From NCBI GenBank assembly GCA_032622095.1, contig CP136066.1:91905319-91969318 (forward strand): DNA of 64,000 bases, given 5' to 3'. This DNA is from Siphonodentalium dalli (lineage: Eukaryota > Mollusca > Scaphopoda > Gadilida > Siphonodentaliidae). Made by a program: the position numbers and the translations under genes. Positions 56,640 to 64,000 of the stretch are shown here, piece after piece; position 1 is the first letter of the stretch, and each line of letters begins with the position of its first letter. Under the pieces are notes generated by a model. That model did not search any database. It was given only the letters and a program-made list of their open reading frames with translations, and had not been told where the DNA came from.

Positions 56640-57830
56640 AGTAAGTGATCCCTTGCTCAAAAGCCAGCCTCCCACCACCAACTTGCATTGCATGGGTGTC
56701 CATTTCCAAAGATGACCCTTTCGCTCGAAGCATCGCATCGAACTTGACATTCAAAGCTCAGCCTATGCTTCTGAGAGTCAAAAGACTTGACAGACGTTGT
56801 ATATTATTTTTTTGGAACAATAGGATAAACTTGCATATTTTGTTTTGGGGGATATTTCAACGACAGAAGCTGTATCCATTACCTGGGCTAAAGGTTCTTG
56901 AACAGGAATAATATCAGTCTCCTCAACTTTCTATATGTAGTAGTATACTGACGAGTTTGGTTTGACTATGTGTCTGACTGCTGACATCAACACACTTTGT
57001 CGTATACACGGTTGCTGAGTATGTCACCTGTGGAATGGATGGTTGAGGACCAACTCTTTTCTTAGCATCTACATATGACCGATGCTTCTCAGCTTTACAT
57101 CCTTGAATTCATAGTCCCAAATGGGACACGAACATTCCATTGCAGCATGTGAACATTGACAGTTTGAACATTTCTTAAGATTCGTACAATCCTTATATTC
57201 ATGTCCAGAGATAGAACATCGTGCACGTATGGTTTCTTTACAATGTTCCTGACCATGGCCATACCCTTGACATTTAAACGTCGCAATGGGGTTGGAACAT
57301 ATGTGCTTAAATCCATCTTCATATCCACAACCGTCAGGGGATGTTCGCACCGATTATAGTTCAGAAGATATCTATTCAATGGAACTTTTTTTTTGTTTTT
57401 TTACCATTTTTTTTACCATGAACTGTCTTTGTAAATATACGGACTTCTGTAACTCCATGTGATGATAACTCAGACAATATCTCTGACTCAGAAGAATCAG
57501 CTATATCGCAAGTTCTCAACAAAGCTATGCTAATGTTTAATGTCGTGTGATTATTAATCAACACTGGTGTTTGTGCAATATATGTTAGTTGCACAAGAGC
57601 GTTAGCTTGATTTTTTCTTGAACATTCGATCATAAGAGAGCCACTTAGTGGCCCAGTCCTGATCGGTTTTGTCGATCGCAAATACAAAAGGACTCCATAC
57701 ATGTGTATCAAAACTAAGTACCAAGTACTGAGGATAGACTTCAGCATTAGCGGAACTTGGCGGGTGGTCAATCTTACGTTTTGTTTGTTTTGAGTTGCCA
57801 TATGAAAAGCAAATCATCGACAAACTAGCC
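56640..57830 (-). pseudogene. LINE ORF1 (gag-like, zinc knuckles), Jockey/X-element type, frameshifted
   Basis: On the minus strand from about 57780: PPSSANAEVYPQYLVLSFD, then GSLMIECSRKNQANALVQLT and EILSELSSHGVTEVRIFTK, the RRM-like part of gag-like ORF1 proteins. After a shift near 57400 come YVPTPLR and FKCQGYGHGQEHC, SISGHEYKDC and CSNCQCSHAAMEC. These are three zinc knuckles, of which only the last keeps all C-X2-C-X3-H-X4-C ligands. HRSYVDAKKRVGPQPSIPQ near 57050 is the usual linker to the C-terminal tail. The protein would bind retrotransposon RNA. No ORF2 follows within the window on this strand. Confidence 0.75.
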
Positions 57831-58595
57831 CAACAGCCGCCTCGGACTACCCTTCGAATTATGGTGGTTCCAAAGACTGGTACACAGCTGAAGCGGTGTC
57901 CCGTTTAGCCACTGCACATAGCAGCCTCCCGGTACCTCCCCGGAGTGAGACAGGCGTGAACATTACAAGATTGAAACACGAAATGCAAAGAGATATGTCA
58001 CAAAAGAAACAACATACATGCAAAAACAGAAGAGACAACTAGACACTGGAAACAAAATAGAATAGAGGGCAGAAATGTAATCTGAAACACTGTGGAGAGG
58101 CGTGACTATCCTATTGATTGAGTCGGGTCAACTCAATCATCCGTCTGGAAGAGATGTATGACCAAATAGGACCACGAGCTAAGCCGTATCAGCAAGTCGA
58201 TACCCCATGCGATAAGACCACCCTAGTACCTCCAGGTATATACTGAAAGTGCCACAATGAAAAAAATCAACTCTACCCCTTCAGAAAAGCGATATACGGT
58301 TAGTTCATGGACCTGGCCATTTGCTGTATTCTGATTAGGCTATAGTGGAATCACACACAGAACTGTACAAAATGCAATTGATCTGTTTATGTTATGTCAC
58401 CACAGTTGATACAGTGTAAAACTGTGCACTTAAATTATTCAGTTATCTAGGATGCACAATTGTAAGATTGTGAATCATGAACAATTTCGTCGTGCCGTCA
58501 AACTACCATTCCCATGTCGTGTTCCGGCACATCGTTGATTTGTCGTATGATGGCGACACATATTAATACGTGTTAGTTTTGTTGCTGTGGAAAAT
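57831..58595. other. Unannotated stretch
   Basis: GC-richer part upstream of the ORF1 remnant (57831-58250) may be its 5' UTR. Nothing further is supported. Confidence 0.35.
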
Positions 58596-58599
58596 GTAA

Positions 58600-59100
58600 A
58601 CCACATGTACACTATTGGGTTTATTATATCACGGAAATCACTATATATAAGTGTGTATGAATCCGCGATAAAAATGTTTGATCAATATATGTGTGCCCCT
58701 CATCGGACCCCATTCATGACATGGACCACACCAATTATGCATCTTTATATCACACAATTAGATTCCCTGTATCATGCAGATGACTATAAATAAGATTGGT
58801 AGGAATCGGCGACAAAAATAAAAGTTTTTTTTATTAATTATGGCTCACCTCTCCTTTCCCTGACTCGGTCGGCACTAGTAGGTATCTTTAAACCTCGTCG
58901 TATGATTCCACATATCATGGAGATAATTATATATAAGGGTGGTGTATATCGGCGACAGAACTATTTCCATCGAATTGGATGTCATCCCTTAATCCGACAG
59001 CGTCATTTTAGACATGTTTTAACCTGCACTATTATCTTCCCAGCAAGATGTTACCCCCTGTTATTTCCCTTTGGATCCCTATAGATGGGCCCCACTAATG
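58600..59100 (+). repeat. Diverged ~150-bp tandem repeat, about 3 units
   Basis: TATCACGGAAATCACTATAT, TATCATGCAGATGACTATAA and TATCATGGAGATAATTATAT occur near 58626, 58770 and 58914. Each is followed by TATAAG, a short spacer and ATCCGCGATAAAA-, ATCGGCGACAAAA- or ATCGGCGACAGAA-type sequence. Confidence 0.7.
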
Positions 59101-59419
59101 TATATATCGGACAGAAAGATTCGCAAATATATATCAGATTTAAAGTCAGGTATATGTATCAGATCTGGAAGAATTTCCTCTTTATCGGCCTCAATCCACG
59201 CGGAAATAATGTCACGTTGTTAAGTTTACCACAATAATATGTCCCCAGTAACTTAAATTTCTTTGTACCATGAATTGTCATTTGCTTGAATAACGAATTC
59301 GTCATAAGGAGATCCATGCATATAGACAATTGGGCAGATTGCACACTGATGGAAAATATATACCCATTTTCTCCAGTTCCAAACAGCAAGAACTGATCAG
59401 AAGAAATGAGTGGAAAATA

Positions 59420-59780
59420 GTATATTGTTTTACACTTCCGGTGGCCATTTTGGGACCCATCGTGGGTTGGGGGTTCTAAATTTTTCCTCAAAGCTAGCAT
59501 AATGTTATAGCATCAGATTGATATACATATACATTTCACAACAGTTTCTCCCTGAAAATCGAATCAATCTCAGTAAGTGTCTCTTTATACTAACGGCGGC
59601 CATGTTGGACGCTATCTTGGATCCTGGAATTTCCTCAAAGCGGATTTTATCTGATTTTGGATTTATTATTCCTGGGATCTTCCCGAGTCGAATGATTCCA
59701 AAATCGCTTCTTTACCAATTTCTTTCGGGTGAACCCCCTTTTTCGCGTACAACGACATACTACATGTGACGCACATTACA
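59420..59780 (+). repeat. Repeat related to blocks inside element F
   Basis: ACACTTCCGGTGGCCATTTT then TTTCCTCAAAGC at 59434-59495, and ACGGCGGCCATGTTGGACGC then TTTCCTCAAAGCGGATTTTA at 59592-59650, form a ~160-bp step. Element F has the same motifs (CTGCCGGTGGCCATTTTGTC near 13436, CCCCAAAGCGGATTTTG near 13900), so both come from one repeat family. Confidence 0.5.
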
Positions 59781-60339
59781 CATAGGATGAAATATACATG
59801 GTTTGTTGTTATAACCTCATAAAATCCTATATTTGGGAACCGGTGTATTGTCTCTCACTGTACGAACAATAGAGTAACACACCGCCCAAACTCCATGCAG
59901 CGTCCTCTCCGTTATTACTGCGATATATCACTGCCGGAAGGATGGTACTTTGCGGACCAATACATCTATTTTTCATATCGTCGGACTATATTTAGTCACC
60001 TATTATCTTATTTTGACCACTAAAAGTTTCCAATAATGGTAATTATTTAGGTATTGATAAGAAAAATATGAACTGAGCCAGACGTAGACACTTTTAATCC
60101 TAAAACATAAGAACCAAGGTCATGTCAGAAATCCTTACCAAATGTCCTTGTGGCAGTGGTATCTCAACGGAGCGATGGTAGATAACTCTGCCTGGAGGTT
60201 GCACTCCGCCTCGAATTACAGCAATATGAAAGCGCGAACAGATAATAATTCGGTCCATCAAAAGTACATGCGTATGACCTTCCTGTTAGAGTAGAGAATA
60301 ATACATACACACTATATACACAACCATATTTTATTTCAG

Positions 60340-60489
60340 GTATAGTTATTGAAAACGACATTTGGGACCCTGATGTAGAGCATGTACTGACGGCGGCCAT
60401 TCGTTCTCAACAAAGTACAACCAATATAACACTGGAGGGACAGTTTCATCACATCCCTACAAGGAGTGCCAGTAGTGCAAGCACCGCAG
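60340..60489 (+). CDS. Candidate exon 2 of a host gene: start of a ligand-binding domain (iGluR-like)
   Basis: A 150-bp exon bounded by TTTTATTTCAG and CAG|GTATCA, phase 1 at both ends and open throughout. It encodes IVIENDIWDPDVEHVLTAAI, then RSQQSTTNITLEGQFHHIP and TRSASSASTA. Joined to exon 1 (49745-49832), the phases match exactly. The resulting order is a signal peptide, R-I-G-I-V-I-E, an acidic loop, a helix ending LTAAIRSQQ, and N-x-T-L-x-G. This resembles the first strand, helix and second strand of the amino-terminal domain of ionotropic glutamate receptors. TTNITLE has an N-glycosylation sequon. The later exons are not identified; an AG at the very end of the window (TTATTTCAG at 63988-63996) could start the next. 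Confidence 0.45.
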
Positions 60490-60577
60490 GTATCACACAT
60501 ATTTAAGTACCCATGCTAATGTGATATTAATTTAGTGGTTCCAGTGGAAACTCTAAGACGCTTGTATGGGAGCATTA

Positions 60578-61134
60578 TCTCATATATATTTTGAAGACCT
60601 CTGTCTGTATGTATGTTTGTTTGTTTGTTTGTTTGTCTGTCTGTCTGTCTGTCATTTATACAAATCTACGATTCTCGACCGATCGGGACGAAACTTGGTA
60701 CGTGTGTGTAGTTTGACCGGGCGGTGAACGTTGTCGTATTGGCGAGCCCGTGCGGCGCCCGCTTCGCGCATGCGCAGACGAGATCTCGGAAACGGGTGGA
60801 GCTATCGACTTGAAATTTGCTATGTGAATGTATCTTGCCCCGGATACGAACTTTATCGGGTCGCCGAGCCCGTGCGACGCCAGATTCGCGCATGCGCAGA
60901 CCAGATCTCGGAAACGGGTGGAGCTATCGACTTGAAATTTGCTATGTGAATGTATCTTGCCCCGGATACGAATTTTATCGGGTCGCCGAGCCCATGCGAC
61001 GCCAGCTTCGCGCATGCGCAGACCAGATCTCGGAAACGGGTAGAGCTATCGACTTGAAATTTCGGGCTGGGTAGAGCTATCGACTTGAAATTTGGTTTTT
61101 GAATAGCCCGGACAACGTCGGGCTCATCGGCTAG
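60578..61134 (+). mobile_element. Non-autonomous Helitron, first of a head-to-tail pair
   Basis: Inserted after A (60577), it starts TCTCATATATATTTTGAAG followed by TGTT/CTGT microsatellites. The interior repeats a ~118-bp unit (GATCTCGGAAACGGGTGGAG; GTATCTTGCCCCGGATACGA) about 2.5 times. The 3' end has hairpin AGCCCG-GACAACGT-CGGGCT at 61105-61124, then six bases and CTAG at 61131-61134, followed by T. TC start, CTAG end with hairpin about 10 bases before the end, and A/T insertion are the defining Helitron marks. No Rep/helicase is encoded. Confidence 0.85.
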
Positions 61135-61729
61135 TCTATTATATATTTTGGGAAATCTGTCTGTCTGTCTGTCTGTTCGCGATGGACTCGAGAACGGCCG
61201 AGCCGATTTCGATGAAACTTGGTATGTGGGGATACTTTCGGCCGGGGAATGGCGTAGGCCTATTAATTTGCCCGTGCGACGTGACATTGACCTTGAAATC
61301 GGGTAATTTCTAGGGATACTTTCGTATGGGGAGTGTCATAAGCCTATTCATTTGCCCGTGCGACGTGACCTTGACCTTGAAATCGGGTCAATTCAAGGTC
61401 AAATCGCGAATTTTTATGGGATTTCGACGAAATTTTATACATAGGGTTACTTTTGTCCACTGAGTGTTTTGGACGGGTCAAATCGTGACCCCGACCTGAC
61501 ATTGACCTTCAAAATGATCAATTCAAGGTCAAATCGGGTAAAACCGGATGGATTTCGACGGGTACTTTTGTCGGGTACTTTTGTCCGGGCAGTGTTTTGG
61601 ACGGGTCAAATCGTGACCCAGACCTGACCTTGACCTTGACCTTCAAAATGGTCAATTCAAGGTCAAATCCCTCAATTCGCCGAAAAGCTGAGGGGAAACA
61701 GTCCGGACGAAGTCGGGTCCACCAGCTAG
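61135..61729 (+). mobile_element. Non-autonomous Helitron, second of the pair
   Basis: Starts TCTATTATATATTTTGGGAA immediately after the CTAG of the first element, followed by (CTGT)n and GCCGATTTCGATGAAACTTG. The interior has repeated TTGACCTTGAAATCGGGT-type units. It ends with a hairpin-forming CCGGACGAAGTCGGG and then CTAG at 61726-61729 before T. The same family as the minus-strand copy at 1-286. Confidence 0.85.
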
Positions 61730-64000
61730 TTCTTATATAAAAAGAACCCTTATATTTTCTAAAGTTATCATTTCCGCGATCTTTGGTTAATCCTAGATAT
61801 TCATAAAAAGCCAGAGTCTATATAAAGCATCCAAGAACATATATTTTGTGAACTGTTTTAGTAATGGCTGCACTGGTGTTCGCAGAATGACATGGGTAGC
61901 CGTCTCGATTATGGGTGGTTTGCAACAACCAGATCAGCCTCTATATTCAAATTATTTACAATGCATATGTTTTTGAATGTACTAAACACATAATTGCTTT
62001 TCTGCGATTAGTTCAGATTAGCCAAAGGCAGCGAGTGTGACGTATATATTTAGAAAATGTAAAGATATTTGTTCTTACCAGCATCATTTTTCCTCACCGA
62101 CATCATAGTAATTCATTAGGAACCTCCGACATCATAGCAAATCAGCAATCAATAGCAGGAAGAATTAACATGGTGTGGGTATGCATAAAATCTGCTTATT
62201 TGACACACAAATCTATGCGAACCTAAGGTGTGTGAGGTTAGTTCGACGTTCGATATTAATTTGATATTCGGCACTTAAAAATAAAAAAATGAGGGGTGCA
62301 CCATGAGTCCGATTCGTGCTCTCTCACTGAAACATCGTCCGAAATTCGGCTCTTTTCCTGTTTTTAGCTGGACGTACAAAATAACATATAAAAAAAAAAA
62401 ATACGCAAAATTTGTTTTGCACAATGAGACTTACATGTATACAAACATAATTCGTGCTCTCAAACTAAAAAAAAATTCCATTATTTTCCTGCTGAAATCT
62501 GACAATTCACGAATTCGAACTTCAAACGTCGAAATAACTTCACACACCTTACTTCAACTGTGTGCCTGAATGTCTGGCACCCATCAGCGGTATTTGTTGT
62601 CGGTTCATTTTAATTTTCATTGGAATGTTCCGGTGCTTACATATGTTACAATAACAATTGATTAACATGTTCATGTTAATTATTCCAGAACAGAAATCAT
62701 GGGAGACACTAAACTAAAAAACTAAACGCGATTAGAACGAAATTTCGAAACCTGTGTACCCTTCAGCACTTTTTAAAATACTAATATATGTTACTAAAGT
62801 ACAGTAAATGAGGTTATAACGAACCAAAGCCGGACACTTTGGGTCGTATATAGACTATATCTGATTCTGTGACGTCACCAATTATTATCTGATACGGCGC
62901 TGTTGTTTTGAATTTCGCGAGCGCGAATGTCGCACAGTAGATCGTAATCGGCTGTCAAGAGGCCAACCCAAATCAGTCGACGTGCAACATTCTCCTATTT
63001 ATATAAACGTCATAAAATCATTTATATGTTTTTATTTATAAGGGAAAGCAGGTCCATAATGAATTTCTAACGGGTCTACTCCGGCACTATACTTGATCCA
63101 ATCATCGGACCCTAGGAAGTTTTAATATTTTTTAAAAATAAACTAAAATCACCACAACTCAACACCATCTACGTGTATCTCAAAGCTTTATTTTCCAACT
63201 GATGCACAGCAGTTGATCAATACCGCATGGTTATGTAGAGACTATACCGTGCGAAAGGAAATAAGATAATATTTAATATGGATTTGATTGTTATGATAAG
63301 CCTGCATATATATCCTATTTTCTTGAATAGAATGAAAACATATACTTATGAACAAAGCAGAAGATACATTCAGTTTCACGCGAATTCGGTCAATGGTGAA
63401 AGTTGCACGATGACGTTGTTTGTCGACTATCGTTGAAATCGACATGATGACATGTTATGAATTATGAAATGAACATCCTGAGTATCTGAAGCGGGGAGCT
63501 TCACCAGCACGCCAAGTAATATAATGGTTAGTTTCAATTCCATGCACTCTCGACAACATATATAACTATTTATAATTACCCCACCAAACAGAAGCCTTAT
63601 GCATGTGAATCTTATTTGGTGGGAATCTATAAAGCGATTTTGACAAGAATTGTTTTAAACGCTACATGCAGAAACCCCTATGTGATTGTTTGACTTTGGT
63701 TCGTTAATTACGCTTGCGTATGATCATATTAATATCCCTTGGATCGATGGTTCTTAAATAGTTTGTCACAATAATCGCTTGTGTTCCAACATGCACGAAG
63801 AAATTCCTGCCAGAATTTGAGAAAATCCATTTTAAAGTACCAACAAAGTTTGACAAAACGTGCCCCTGACCCTTAGTTGATTATTTATCAGTAGGCGAAG
63901 GTTCCAAGTTGAGATTACATCGTCTAAGGGACTTTGTGGGCGATTTTGCTTTACGCCACTTACAATCATGGAATTTATCCAGTGTAATTATTTCAGCATC
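61730..64000. other. Unannotated stretch to window end
   Basis: No gene, RNA or clear repeat is supported. A poly-A tract lies at 62391-62402. Two loosely similar blocks with ATTCGTGCTCTC occur near 62312 and 62451. Confidence 0.4.

Larger units (their letters stand above)
49833..60339 (+). other. Candidate 10.5-kb intron filled with transposable elements
   Basis: Begins GTAAGTTG and ends with TTTTATTTCAG. It contains the palindromic arms, the LINE fragments and the zinc-knuckle ORF1 remnant listed separately. Its status as an intron depends on the two candidate exons being joined. Confidence 0.4.

Noticed and set aside
60088-60296. Frame with YQMSLWQWYLNGAMVDNSAW upstream of candidate exon 2
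   Set aside because: Looks faintly like an immunoglobulin-type strand pattern, but it ends in a stop and has no convincing acceptor or donor. Not listed as an exon.

Overview
The window is animal nuclear DNA: AT-rich, gene-poor, and made mostly of transposable elements and tandem repeats. Non-LTR retrotransposons carrying APE endonuclease plus reverse transcriptase, 2A-like NPGP motifs, Helitrons with GTCT-rich 5' parts, and many ~150-160 bp tandem repeats resemble what is known from marine invertebrates, most likely a lophotrochozoan (mollusc or relative). That placement is inference. No rRNA, tRNA or CRISPR sequence was found.

Region 1 (1-286) is the 5' part of a Helitron on the minus strand. 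Region 2 (about 526-19080) is the most striking part. A 68-bp satellite (A), a ~150-bp satellite (B) and a ~160-bp satellite (C) lead to a central segment with ~29-bp inverted ends (E). The order then reverses: C in the opposite orientation, then A in the opposite orientation. This foldback-like structure was later interrupted by a 1740-bp DNA transposon D (7-bp target duplication GCACTGG) and by a 6441-bp hAT-ended element F (perfect 8-bp target duplication TTATGATT). F is itself a nest of inverted tandem arrays, and it carries a 173-bp derivative of D.

Region 3 (19-30 kb) is mainly anonymous AT-rich DNA with small inverted-repeat elements: a TTAA-flanked MITE, a 655-bp MITE, and a 2.8-kb element with ~300-bp inverted arms. 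Region 4 (30-47.3 kb) holds three LINEs. They are an ORF1-only fragment (plus strand), a decayed two-ORF LINE on the minus strand split by a TTAA-flanked MITE, and a nearly intact CR1/Jockey-type LINE (43534-46830) broken only by two TGA codons and carrying a 2A-like motif.

Region 5 (49.7-60.5 kb) may contain the only host gene seen. Exon 1 encodes a signal peptide and ends in a good splice donor. A second exon 10.5 kb downstream is in matching phase. Joined, they resemble the start of an extracellular ligand-binding domain such as that of ionotropic glutamate receptors; this is tentative. The proposed intron holds a second NPGP-type LINE fragment, a pair of GC-rich palindromic arms, a decayed reverse transcriptase and a decayed zinc-knuckle ORF1. 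Region 6 (60578-61729) is two head-to-tail non-autonomous Helitrons; the rest to 64000 shows no recognisable feature.

Nothing in the window acts as an operon or pathway. The logic is one of nested insertion and decay, and the nesting gives a relative order: satellites A/B/C first, then D and F, then the D-derived mini-element inside F.
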